Shown here: positions 43,921-55,406 of the stretch, in pieces
Layout: each line of letters opens with the position of its first letter
Position numbering within the stretch: the stretch's first letter is position 1
From: Asparagopsis taxiformis
Lineage: Eukaryota > Rhodophyta > Florideophyceae > Bonnemaisoniales > Bonnemaisoniaceae
Length of the DNA: 64,000 bases
Direction of reading: 5' to 3'
NCBI GenBank assembly: GCA_030407315.1
Contig: JALQPE010002342.1
Location: 1 to 64,000 of the forward strand
Made by a program: the position numbers and the translations under genes
Notes under the pieces: model-generated
Seen by the model: only the letters and a program-made list of their open reading frames with translations
The model's database searches: none
What the model was told of the DNA's origin: nothing

Positions 43921-44142
43921 CTATTCGTGCGAAGTGTCATTCATTCACAAATATTTTTAGCATGACCTGAGATCATGTCTGCTTCCTGTAACCATTGAAT
44001 CTATTCCAATTTCAAACTCCTACTGCTCCAATACCCCCCAACCTCTCCATATCCACACCGTCCCCCATACACTCTCCATTTGCCCTTATCACCTCCTCCC
44101 AATTTCCTCAATTCCCACTTCTCCCTCTCAGCCCTCCATCAC

Positions 44143-44149
44143 TATAAAG
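44143..44149 (+). promoter_or_regulatory. TATA box of Cys-rich copy 4
   Basis: TATAAAG 71 bases before the ATG, identical in context to copy 3 because it lies in the inverted repeat. Confidence 0.65.
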
Positions 44150-44219
44150 AACCCTCCTTCCTCCCTTTCTCCACACTCCTCCACTCATCACACTCAACTC
44201 CACTCCACACACACCCACA

Positions 44220-45854
44220 ATGGCCATCTCCACTCATTCGCCTCTCGCTCTCGCCCTCCTCCTCGCTCTCATCGCCCTCTCCAGCGCAGCGCCCTCCGAC
44301 TCCATCCCCACATCCGCAAAGACCTCCAGATTCTCCAGGAACGAATGTGATCGCTGCACTTCAAGCCTCCAATGCCGCACCCGCAAGTGCTGGGGAACCT
44401 CAGCTGCAAATGCCCGCTGTGTGTTCGACACCCCTGCCTCTCGTGCAAAATGCTTCCCGTCCATCTTCCTCCCCGAATGTGCCCGTTGCACCCGCTCCAG
44501 CCAGTGCTCTACTCGCAAGTGCTGGGGTACCTCTCTCTCCAACCTCCGATGTGTAATTGAGAACAGCGCCGCCTCTCGCGCCCGCTGCTTCCCTTCTCCA
44601 TCGGCCCTCCCCACAAACCTCCTCCCCGAGTGTGCCCGTTGCACCCGCTCCAGCCAGTGCTCTACTCGCAAGTGCTGGGGTACCTCTCTCTCCAACCTCC
44701 GATGTGTAATTGAGAACAGCGCCGCCTCTCGCGCCCGCTGCTTCCCTTCTCCATCGGCCCTCCCCACAAACCTCCTCCCGAGTGCGCACGATGCACCCGC
44801 TCCAGCAGTGCTCTACTCGCAAGTGCTGGGGTACCTCTCTCTCCAACCTCCGATGTGAGAACAGCGCCGCCTCTCGCGCCCGCTGCTTCCCTTCTCCATC
44901 GGCCCTCCCCACAAACCTCCTCCCCGAGTGCGCACGATGCACCCGTTCCAGCCAGTGCGTTACCAGGCGCTGCCGTGGTTCCTCCCTTGCAACTGCCAGA
45001 TGTGTGTTTGCTACTTCTGCTTCAGTGGCCAGATGCTTCCCTCGCCCATCTGCTTCATCCTCCCCCATTCCCTCATCCACACCTTCGGCAACGCCTTCTT
45101 CATCCCCCATTCCATCATCTACACCGTCGGCCACACCCTCCTCCTCCCCCATTCCCTCTTCCACACCGTCGGCCACACCCTCCTCCTCCCCCATTCCCTC
45201 TTCCACACCGTCGGCCACACCTCCTCCTCCCCCATTCCCTCTTCCACTCCATCCGCAACCCCCTCCCCCTCTCCACGCCCTCTTGCGAGAGAATGCCGCC
45301 GCTGCAGAACAAACTCCAACTGCCAGTCTAACAACTGTGAAAACGGCCGCTGCACCCTCGGAACCGTCGCTTCCACAAAGAGGTGCTTCGGAAGAAACCT
45401 CTGCGAGTCATGCAGCGCCGACATTGACTGCAGGACCCCCCGATGCTTCAACGGTAAGTGTGTGGGTGCCAGCCGACGCTCCGAGCTTCGCTGCTTCCCG
45501 CGTGGAGAGTGTGAACGATGCAGACGAGCCAGTGACTGCGCTTCACGAAACTGCCTCGAAATTGGTGGCCGGAAGAGGTGTGTTCTCGGAACTGCTGCGT
45601 CGACTGAGAAGTGCTTCGGCACGCCCGAGTGTGGTTCTTGCAGACGCCACAGGGAGTGTCAGTCTGGTATTTGTGAAAGTGGATCGTGCGTGTTCGACAA
45701 TGCCATTTCCAGGAACAAGTGCAACGGCGTGCTAGGAGAGGAGTGCGAGTCGTGCCGCCGCGGCAACGAATGTCAGACTAACAAGTGCTGGGGTGGCAAG
45801 TGTGTATTTGACACTGATGCATCCAGGAACAAGTGCTTCCCGCATTTGGCGTAG
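44220..45854 (+). pseudogene. Cys-rich modular protein, copy 4, frameshifted
   Basis: Inverted duplicate of copy 3 with one extra STRKCWG module. Against the parent sequence it lacks one C near 44777, one C near 44807, six bases near 44855 and one C near 45218. The three single-base losses move the frame twice and then bring it back, so signal peptide and C-terminal modules share a frame. The middle does not, and a stop at about 44856-44858 ends the first frame after 212 codons. Three of the four lesions fall in the extra module. It is either a young pseudogene or a consensus error in a duplicated region. Confidence 0.85.
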
Positions 45855-46001
45855 AGTTAAATTTTTGTGAACGCTGTGCATGTCGGACATGGAAGACAAG
45901 GCAGCAGAAAGATAGAACTAAGCAATATCGCTTCAAACGAGAGTAACAAATGAGCGTTGAGAGCGATATGTTGAACAAACTTAATTTTGAACAATAAAGA
46001 A

Positions 46002-47073
46002 CCAACGTTTTGAGACACAGCTCCGTAACGAAGCAGAACTGGGTATAGCAGCAGCTAGGAAAATGCGATCCGGACAGATTATTTTCTACTTTGTTGGTAG
46101 GCGTTAACAAAGATGGCGATTAGAATTGTCAGTATCAGAACGCAGGATTGGCTCTATTCTCATCGATGTTTCCGATGACATTTGCAGGAAAGCTATCCGC
46201 CGAATGAAGTGGCTTCTACTTTCCGTCAAGTATGTCTCCATTAAGATCTCAACATGTGTTTTAGAAATTATGGTGCGTGACAAAAATCCGGATGTGTGAA
46301 TAGGTGAAAGATGGCCGCAGGAGATGGCCGGACTCAGCATTGCTAGACTGTTTCACCTACACTAGAGCTAGATTCCGTCCACCGCAGTTGAGCATCGATC
46401 TGACGTAAGGCCGGAGGGGCAGACGAAATGCAGTCTGAATTGAAATGATTCGATTAAATTTTGACCCACGAATTGGCCCACTCGGTACCAAGGGCAAAAG
46501 ATCAGCACAATGCAACTGCCGTCGTGATCGATCTCCGGGATATGACGAGGGCAACACTTCTTTCATGGGTTTATACTTGTGGAGAAAACTGGGTTTTGAA
46601 TGAACGGCCAAAACAAAGTCATTGCAACCGCCCCGTTCCAGCTGAGGATTGTTTCACACATGTGTACAGTATGTCGTAATCATATTTCTTTCTCTACAAA
46701 TGCTCTACTTTTTGTATCTGGGCTAAGCAATATGTTTGATCCTCTGCAACATCTTTGTTTTTTAAGGGCTATATAGGGAATACTGCCCACTATCGACATT
46801 AATTCCTGGAGTAACCATATCAACTACGTTCGAATGCTTCCATTTCAGAACAATTCGAGAACTTCTGACAACATTTTCGTCGACTTCACTAATTTTAATT
46901 CGCAGTGCAATTGATAGGACATACCTTGCATGGTTCATGTACCTAGCATGATCAAACGTGATACTTTGATGGATAGAAGGATATATCTCCGAATTCCCAA
47001 CGTTTCGAGCTCCTTTGTCTCATCTGCGATATATCATTGCTCAAATCCGAGAGGAATCCATTACTGCAACAAT
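46002..47073. other. no gene seen
   Basis: 1.07 kb between the inverted repeat and copy 5. Only short ORFs in conflicting frames. Confidence 0.6.
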
Positions 47074-48387
47074 CTAAGCAAGGTATGGGAAGCACTTATT
47101 CCTGGATGCATCAGTGTCAAAAACACACTTTCCACCCCAGCACTTTCCGGTCTGGCATTCACTACCGAGACGACAAGCTTCACACTCCTCTCCAAGAACC
47201 CCATTGCATTTGTTCCTAGAAATCGCATTATCGAATACGCATCGACCGCTCTCACAGATCCTTGATTGACACTCACCAGGACGTCTGCAAACAGCACATT
47301 CAGGCTTGCCGAAGCACTTCTCAGTAGAAGCAGCAGTTCCGAGAACGCACCTCTTTCTTCCACCAACCTCCAGACAGTTTCTTGAAGCACAGTCACTCGC
47401 ATTTCTACAACGCTCACATTCACCTAACGGGAAACAGCGAAGCACAGAGCGCCGACTGTTGCCCACACACTTGCCGTTAAAGCACCGCGGTGTCCTACAA
47501 TCGATATCTGCGCTACACGCCTCGCAAATTCTTCTTCCGAAACACCTCTTGGTTGATGCAACCGTTCCAAGCGTGCAACGTCCGTTTTCGCAGTTATTGG
47601 ACAGGCAGTTTTCATCCCGACGGCAACGTCTACATTCACCGACGCGGGGTCTGGGAGTTGGAGATGGTGTGGATGAGGAGCTCGGCGGCGGAACTGGGGA
47701 TGAAGATGGCGTAGCCGATGGTGTGGAAGATGGAATCGCAGATGGAGATGGCGTAGCCGATGGTGTGGAAGACGGAATCGCAGATGGAGATGGCGTAGCC
47801 GATGATGTGGAAGACGGAATTGCAGATGGAGATGGCGTAGCTGTTGATGTAGAAGACGGAATTGGTGACGATGATGGCGTAGCCGTAGGTGTGGAAGAAG
47901 GAGAGGGGAAACACCTTGCTCTTGACTCGGGCGTGTCAAACACACATCTGAAGTTTCCAGAGAATCCCCAGCATTTCCTCGTGGAGCACTGACTGGAACT
48001 AGTACATGGTGCACATTCGGGGAGAAGGGCTGGCGGGAAGCATTTCGCTCGTGAAGCAGATGTGTCAAAGACGCATCTGGCGTTTGAGGAAGAGGTGCCC
48101 CAGCATTTGTTGGTTCTGCACTGGAGACTGGAAGTGCATCGATCACATTCGTTGCGGAAACAGAAAAGCACACTTGAACGACTGGAACCAGGGACGCATT
48201 TACGCCCGAAACATACACCGGATGTGCAGTGATAGCCTCGGGAGCAGGACTGGCAAGTGCCTCTGCGTACGAACCGAGTGCGAATAGATTGTTCGGCATC
48301 AGATGATTCGTAACCGGAGGCGATGACCACTGAGATGATAGAAATCAGGGCCAGGAGAACTAGTGTGAAATAGGATGATTGCGCCAT
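47074..48387 (-). CDS. secreted Cys-rich modular protein, copy 5 (8 modules)
   Basis: 437 residues with a signal peptide (MAQSSYFTLVLLALISIISVV). Three N-terminal modules: the first (GTCQSCSRGYHCTSGVC) matches the first module of copy 1 rather than those of copies 2-4. Then a linker with variant repeats (SPSAIPSSTxSAT) and five short-loop modules. Its C-terminal half is diverged in DNA from copies 2 and 3, so it has not taken part in their recent exchange. Confidence 0.9.
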   Translation of the reverse strand: MAQSSYFTLVLLALISIISVVIASGYESSDAEQSIRTRFVRRGTCQSCSRGYHCTSGVCFGRKCVPGSSRSSVLFCFRNECDRCTSSLQCRTNKCWGTSSSNARCVFDTSASRAKCFPPALLPECAPCTSSSQCSTRKCWGFSGNFRCVFDTPESRARCFPSPSSTPTATPSSSPIPSSTSTATPSPSAIPSSTSSATPSPSAIPSSTPSATPSPSAIPSSTPSATPSSSPVPPPSSSSTPSPTPRPRVGECRRCRRDENCLSNNCENGRCTLGTVASTKRCFGRRICEACSADIDCRTPRCFNGKCVGNSRRSVLRCFPLGECERCRNASDCASRNCLEVGGRKRCVLGTAASTEKCFGKPECAVCRRPGECQSRICESGRCVFDNAISRNKCNGVLGEECEACRLGSECQTGKCWGGKCVFDTDASRNKCFPYLA

Positions 48388-48466
48388 TGTGTTTGTTTGG
48401 TTTTGGAGATTGCAATGATTGTGGGTGATGAATGGAATGTCTGACGTAGTTGGATTGATGTTGTGG

Positions 48467-48473
48467 TTTTATA
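48467..48473 (-). promoter_or_regulatory. TATA box of Cys-rich copy 5
   Basis: TATAAAA on the minus strand, about 80 bases before the ATG. Confidence 0.6.
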
Positions 48474-51400
48474 CTGCTGCAGATCTGTCGATGTGGCTAG
48501 GGAAAGAACTATTGTTTGCAGCATGTTCGTGCGTATGACATCGTGTGAATGCTGACATGGGTTTTCCAAACTTGTCTGCTCATAAGATGGCATTGTATTG
48601 AGCTGCGTCCGATTTAGATTCAAAACTTACGTTAAAGAACCATCTGCTGAGGTCATGTCAAAGTACATGATAATCCATGTCAGATACTTCGGAACTGAGA
48701 CAGACGGCAGCATGACAATGCCGAACATGGGATGATGTATAGGTGCATCAATTTCAAGTTTGAAACAAAGGAAGCTTATATCAGTGGAGAAGCTTCGAGT
48801 GTACGTATTAGGGCCTCTGGATTGTAAACTGTTTATTCTCCCCAGATCAGCATAATGCTGGAAAGTAAGAGCAGTATAGTCACAAAGAACGTTAGCGTGA
48901 CTAGAGGTACGCATACCATTCTCCACCGAACTCATCAAGAGTTCAATGTCTATTGTTAGCGTTGAATACATGTCATGCAAGCAACTTGGACACGTTACTA
49001 AATTTTTTGAGAAGCAGGATACTCTTAGCTCACAGTCTCAGAAATCGAATTCAACTCCTGAAAATGCTCATACATACCAGCAGAATTGATGAAACAATGC
49101 TCTGACCAAACACATATCTGAACTCTAAGCGCCTCCTCTGCTGTTGGGTGATCCACTAGGGACTGAACAACATTGATGTTCGAATGGCATCTACGCGTGT
49201 ATGGTTCACATTACAGAAAATATGGTGATTTCAAGCATGAAATCAGTAAGGATGAATTGTTCTTCCCTGAAATCACGGACCATCTCTCAGTGCTGATCCA
49301 GCTACTTTTTCACGGATGGGAAACTCAAATAGGGTTACAGCGAATTGCCGGCAACAGACACTGTGTTTCTATGACGACTTTCGCACACATCATCTTTCAT
49401 GTATCTGGATGGGCGTTACAAGGTTACAACTGTACAAGCCAATTCCTGGAAGCTGACAGTTGTGCGTTTCAAAATTGATCGTTCCGCATCTTTGTCGAGA
49501 GATTCCAGTGAGTATCTCTTGTAACATCCGATTTTCCTCTTCTAGAATGGAAGCACGGACACAGATAGATATTTGCTGAACAGCGTGAGCGACTTTCGTG
49601 CCTTCTTGTGAAGCACCTGATTGGTTGGATGAAATATTCCTGGACAATCTCTGTTGAAAAGTTTGCAGCGTTGATGGCTATCGATGTGATGAATTCCGGA
49701 TTACATTCCTGTGCGTTCGAGTCTGGACTCCAAAAGGTCACTTGTATGACTCCCGTGATGCGATGGTGGCCATTTTTCTATCGCATGCCCATATTCAGTC
49801 AAACATCATAGAGCATTAAATCAGACCTCAAGTGCTGCACCTTACGGAATTTGGTCGACAACACTGCTTCCATTCACCAAACGGGCAACTCTAACACCAG
49901 ATATATTGCGCATTGTGAATTTAAAACGGCTGTGAGTTCCCTTCTGACGTATACCAAACATAAATGCAACAGAAACACAATTTGTATGGTCGTCAGGCCA
50001 ATCAAAAATAGGTCTTCTACACAATGTTTCAGTTGACTCCGTCATCCATCGAAGGAATGGTCGACTTTGGTTCCATTTTCGCGTTACATGGGGGTTTAAA
50101 TTGCTTATTGGAACCGACTGTGTACAATTTCAGCACATGCAAATGAAACCAACGCTAGGCATAGACGTTTTCGCAGGATCTCATCAAGATTCCAGTGTGA
50201 TTGTTTGGGTGGGAATGCTTACATGCTTTGGAAAGTCACATATCACATTCCCGGAGTACAATCCTACTTATCGCATGAAAATTTCGCCTGAGTCAAGACA
50301 GAAAGAAGTTGCAAATGCTGCGGTTGGTAGGTGGAGTGTAGATAACGATTGTATATACGGTAGTTTCATGCAGCATATTTTGAGACATACTGCTATAATT
50401 GAAACAAACCTATATCTTCACATTATACCCCCTTACGTATTGGCCGAAGATATTCTCAAATGCGATGCCAGACGCCGAAGTCGAACATAATGTAATGCAC
50501 AAGAATTCATAAATCACAGACATCCAACCTGCAGATACCATTGTAGACAACTACAATATGAATCGCCCGTATGCCTGCAATATGGCCAATTGTACTTCGT
50601 GAAACCAAGGCAACGAGGCTTACTAGACTTCAACATACCGACAAAATATGAATCTTAGACCCAAAATTTCGTAGCATCCAGGAACAAGCGACCAGGTGAG
50701 TGGCCGCCACCCACTTGCGTGGAGGCATATTTCAAATGGTGCAAAATCGCTCTGGGAACAGGATTCAATTTGTCCACCCACTTCGTTCCTGAGGCTCAGG
50801 ACCTGAGCTTGGAAGAATTCTGTCATGAGTGGACGGCACCATCACCGGCACTTGTGTAACCAATGACCTCTCGAGAGTATGACATCATCTTTGTCGCATG
50901 GTTGGATATGCTACCTCATTCGACGTACGCATTGGTTTCACTGGCTGGCGATTGCCCTGGATGACGCGACGCGTTATTGGTGGGTTACGTAAGCAAAACA
51001 TGTCATTCACCTATGGGGTCGGTATTTCGGAGTTGGATGATTTGATAAAACGGTTGGTGGATTCGCAGTTTCAAATGCCTCCCCGATTTGATGACCTCGT
51101 AGGATGAGCTGTATGGTGGATGACAAAGCTTGGTTTCCGCTCCCATGCCTGCGGATGGCATGTCAGCGAACTCAGTCTTGTCGTTATGGTGGGCGCGGCG
51201 CTGGCTCAATTCAAGTCCGACATGAAATTCCGTAGATTTTCAAACCCGAAATTAACCTTGAGGGGCAATCGTGTCAAAGCTCAAGTCTCTGAACTGCCAT
51301 CGATTCAATCTACAAACAATGGCATGAGTGATACCGATGCGTCTATTGCGCGCACAATTCGTGATCTCTAGCTTTCCCTCCGAGAATATTTCATTGTATT

Positions 51401-53454
51401 CATTTAGGAGCCGTGCGCAGAAGAGGGAGCTTGTTGTTCTTGAGCTCTTGGATGTTCAAATGTGCCAAACTTAGTTTCCGACAACTGAACCCACTTTTTC
51501 TATTCTCCCCATTCGCTTCTGCGCGCCGCGCTGTGTTTTGGGCATGCATACTCCATTTCAAATGTTTTCAAGTGAATCAAGATGGTTTGAATCAATAACG
51601 ATCTTCCAGTCGAACACATCTATAAGGTCAAACGCAGAGCGTGTATCATGATGATTCCCGGAAGCGTTGTGGAAATTTCCAAGCAGAACCTAGACACTGT
51701 GCCGTCTCGAGCTAAACCTTGAGGATTGAAACCACACATGTAGACAGAGGTTATGTGACATCTGGTTATCGCCAAGTGCATTAGAACGTTGCTTTTCAAA
51801 CTACGCTGACAACCTTCTAGACCAGAGGCAATTGAAAAAATCGGTCATTCCTTACACTAATACGGTCCTCTCCTAGATAAACGGCTCTATCTCTCGTTGT
51901 TATTCAATACGGAATCTTGCTGCGCAGCCCCTTCCTCGCGACCCCGACAACAGTTTAATACAGATTCTCGTTCGTTCATTCCTTCCATGAGAAAATCACT
52001 TTGCTGGATATAGCAGATGTTCCTTAGGTGGGGGGAAAATCCAGAGATGATGCCGTTGTGGAAAGGCTCTGCTTTGTAATGGAAAAGCGCTCAGGTAGAA
52101 TTTGGAACGTACGAAATGTGTTGCTGGGACCTTACTGGATTTAAATTGTGAGCAGATTAGCTGTGTGGAGCGTGATCCTTCCATCAGGATAAATGGTTAT
52201 GCCATATCAATGCTTGAATTATCCTTCATGTTTTGACAAAAACTGGAGATGAACATAACCATTGCTGTACACATGCTTGGCTAGGCTGCAGCACATAACT
52301 CCGTATATCGAGTTTCGTCATGGAGCATTGTGTATCAAGGTAATGTGCTCTCCTTGTGTGTGACGCCAATCCTCTTCAAGCATGATGTCCGAGATAATAT
52401 TGATGTAATCTGGTCAAACCTGGGGTTCACAAATTCCACCTGGTAGCTTGTCTATATCCCTTCTGTCAGAGTTCAAACAAGAAAGCTTCACTTGTGTTCA
52501 TCGTTCATACTCCACGAAAATTTGAGAGATCAAAGGGTCCGCGATCTACAATATGTCCGTGAACTCCGACGAATGTATCAGCCCGAAAATAAACTTGACA
52601 GACATATCTACAGACAAAAATATCCAGATCAATTGCGGTGGATCCTGAAGAACCTCAAAATCCTTCGGGAAAGCAGTGCTCTCCTGACACACTTGCTATC
52701 TATTGAAAACCCTACGGTGAGATAGCGCCAAAAGATAAATTCGCATGCTACGCTAAATCGAAGAGAAATTACGGGTTGGACCTTCCCATAGCCTCACATA
52801 TACCCATTTTGGCACCTCAGCCCAAGACAAACGTATTCTGCATGACTGTTTCAAGACAATTGTTCTGAACCATCGATACATCACTAGTCCCTGGAAGAAT
52901 CGACAGGGAACACACTCCGGTAGGATTTCAAATTCTCATCCTTTAAGCTCATCTCTCTCGCAGAATGTATTGTAAGCAGCTTAAACTATCAGTCACTTCA
53001 TAATTTTTTGACTTCGCGCATCTCATCTCAATTGCCCTGTTTAAACAAAGTGAAATTTTCACATCATTGCCAATTGACGAAGCATCTCTTGCGCAGGATG
53101 CTCTCTTCCACGAATCTCCCCGAAGTGCTCAATCACTAAGTGATGAACCAGATATGAAAGCCTCTATGAATCGACGTCGAACTGCGCTGACAGACTGCAC
53201 AAACAGTCAGTTGTTCTCCCCATGGCCTGTTCGAGACACTCTTTTATCTATTTCTCTCGGCGATCAGCTATATCTTGATCCCTCTCCTGAAATCTGCAAT
53301 CATATGACCACAAGATTGAGACCCCGACTCATTTCGTTTCATAAAGTGCAGTGGTATTTCAGAGGACGACTGCAGTTGTTCACGGTCTATTCTCTTCGAC
53401 ATCCATCCAAACTTTTCCAGGTTCGCACAACACGTTGCAATCTGCTAAATCCTA
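48474..53454. other. 5-kb region without a supported gene
   Basis: Many short ORFs, none with recognisable domains. The most protein-like stretch is 50659-50964 on the plus strand, a 66-codon open frame without ATG, then TAA and another 34 open codons in the same frame; it may be a decayed gene. The 129-codon ORF at 50101-50490 has no recognisable features. Confidence 0.5.
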
Positions 53455-55008
53455 ATGAGGCCATTGACAATTCTCGTTCTATGCGTCTGCTTGTTGCCTG
53501 TCTTGGCAATACCTTTTGTAAAGCTGGAACCTAGTTCCAAACGTGATGATGCTAAGATCCTTCCGAGCATTAATATCGATCGCTCGGCGGATATGCTCAA
53601 AGATGTTCCAGAGATCGCCGACATGCATGTCGAAGACTACCCGTTTTTGAACGACATGAACATTCATGTGGATGACGACATCGTGGGAACATCAGAAATT
53701 GGAGGGACTGATGAAGAAAATGCCATGGATCTTCTTGACGAGGAGAGGGGTGAATTTAAGCGATCTACTGACAAGTTCGAAGAAGATTACTTTGATGAAG
53801 ATGAATATGATGACTTCGAAGAAGATGATGAAAGCGTCCGTAATGCAATCTTTGAAGATGAAGACGATTTCAATATGGAGGAAGATGATGATTTCGTCGG
53901 CGACCATGAAGACTTTGAAGAAGATTACCCCGAATATGACGATGAATTTATTGGAGAGTCTACTTTGCAGTCCGATGTCAAAATCTCCGGGTTGTCTATT
54001 GCCAAGGCTCCGAAAGCGAATAATGTCCCATCTGACCTTTCCGTAAAGAATGGCGAGGAAAATATGGATTCTGCTCTCAAGGAGGCCGAAGACAAGTATG
54101 AAGAACTGACTGAGGAAGAATACGATGAGGACTTTCTTGACGATGTAGAGCGGGAAGACGAAATGTACAATATGCATGGAATGTCCGTCGAATCTATCAA
54201 AGATGAGGATAATATTGATAGAAGCGATGATGATGAAGACTGTGATGGAAAGGAAAAGGGTGGCGAGGAAAACTCTGTAGATCGTGAATTCGATGATTAT
54301 GAGGAGGAAGATGACGAAAATTTCTCTGTCACTGGACAATCAGTTCACGCAGTAGATGAAGATATCGAAAGTGATGATGAAGAATTTGAAGATGAGGATG
54401 ACTTGGATGATGATATCACAGGTCGTTATGATGATGTTGAAGAAGAAATGAAGGATGGTGCTACGAGGAACCTAAAGACTGGCGAAGAAGACATCGTCGT
54501 TCAAGGTCAATCGGTCCGAGTAGAATTTGGTGACGACGAGGACAATGACGAAATCGATGATGACATTAAAGTTGAGGGGCAGTCTGTCAGAATTGAGGAC
54601 AAGGAGGCGGATGACGAAGATGAAATCAGCGAAGGAAACGAGGAGATGGACGCAGTCAACCGGAAAGAGGAAGAATCAGGGGGTTGCCATGACGATGTAA
54701 TGGAAAGAAAACTTTTACAGGGCCAGTCTGTTCGTGATGAGGACATGAATGATGAAGACTTTCTGGATGATGTAGACGAAGATGAATTTGATGACATCTC
54801 GGATCGGGAAGATGACTTGTCTACTGAGGTGGGAAACTTGGATGGCAGTGAGGAAGAAGAGGCTTTCAACGGTGAACTAGATGTTGCTACTATTTCTCGA
54901 CGCGTAATTAAGGATGATGGTGCGGAATTCCAGGACGTGGATGAACCAGGGGCTAATGCTGAAGGCATGGCAATGCTGCAAGACACGATCAACTCTTTCG
55001 AGGTCTAG
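53455..55008 (+). CDS. secreted, extremely acidic protein with GQSV repeats
   Basis: 517 residues. A hydrophobic N-terminal segment (about residues 1-18, ending near LAIP) is a clear signal peptide. The mature part is dominated by Asp and Glu in long runs, with few hydrophobic residues and two cysteines far from the signal. Four short motifs of the form xGQSVx punctuate it (VTGQSVH, VQGQSVR, VEGQSVR, LQGQSVR), each followed by an acidic patch; a relative, MHGMSVES, precedes them. No transmembrane segment follows. It may bind calcium or other cations, or sulfated polysaccharide complexes, outside the cell or in the secretory path; that is inference from charge alone. No family is recognised. 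Confidence 0.85.
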   Translation: MRPLTILVLCVCLLPVLAIPFVKLEPSSKRDDAKILPSINIDRSADMLKDVPEIADMHVEDYPFLNDMNIHVDDDIVGTSEIGGTDEENAMDLLDEERGEFKRSTDKFEEDYFDEDEYDDFEEDDESVRNAIFEDEDDFNMEEDDDFVGDHEDFEEDYPEYDDEFIGESTLQSDVKISGLSIAKAPKANNVPSDLSVKNGEENMDSALKEAEDKYEELTEEEYDEDFLDDVEREDEMYNMHGMSVESIKDEDNIDRSDDDEDCDGKEKGGEENSVDREFDDYEEEDDENFSVTGQSVHAVDEDIESDDEEFEDEDDLDDDITGRYDDVEEEMKDGATRNLKTGEEDIVVQGQSVRVEFGDDEDNDEIDDDIKVEGQSVRIEDKEADDEDEISEGNEEMDAVNRKEEESGGCHDDVMERKLLQGQSVRDEDMNDEDFLDDVDEDEFDDISDREDDLSTEVGNLDGSEEEEAFNGELDVATISRRVIKDDGAEFQDVDEPGANAEGMAMLQDTINSFEV

Positions 55009-55406
55009 AGCGGGTAGAGTATCCAAACTAAAGAACGAAGAAGTTGAATAGAACACGACTTTGCATCTTAGGAAAGTGGAATTTGAAGTTTGACCATCAA
55101 TCACCATGAAAACTTGTTGGTAGAGAGTTTCTAGAATACAAGAAATCCTTTTGCGAGGGATGAAAAGTAATGTCGTGGCGAAGTTCAACCTTTCCATTTC
55201 CGCGTTAGCTAACTTGGTTGTTTGTAGAGGGCTTCACAAGAACTAAAATTTGCCTGGATCAAGTCACCGCCCAAGTCCATCTGAGTGTCTTCAAAATTAA
55301 GTAATTTTCCAACCTAATTCTGAACTAACCGAGCTCAAAGTATCTTTCTGCTCAACTAGGACCGCGTCCAAGCTCCACCATCAACGCCGCAACATTGCAC
55401 TGTGAA
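55009..55406. other. intergenic, no gene seen
   Basis: 398 bp between the acidic protein gene and gyrA. It should contain the gyrA promoter; no clear TATA box. Confidence 0.5.

Larger units (their letters stand above)
43921..46001. repeat. right arm of a 6-kb inverted repeat
   Basis: 2081 bp. It is longer than the left arm by about one 153-bp module unit less a few small deletions. Confidence 0.9.

Noticed and set aside
53067..53534. 155-codon ORF before the acidic protein
   Set aside because: Overlaps the signal peptide region of the acidic protein gene in another frame; no domains.
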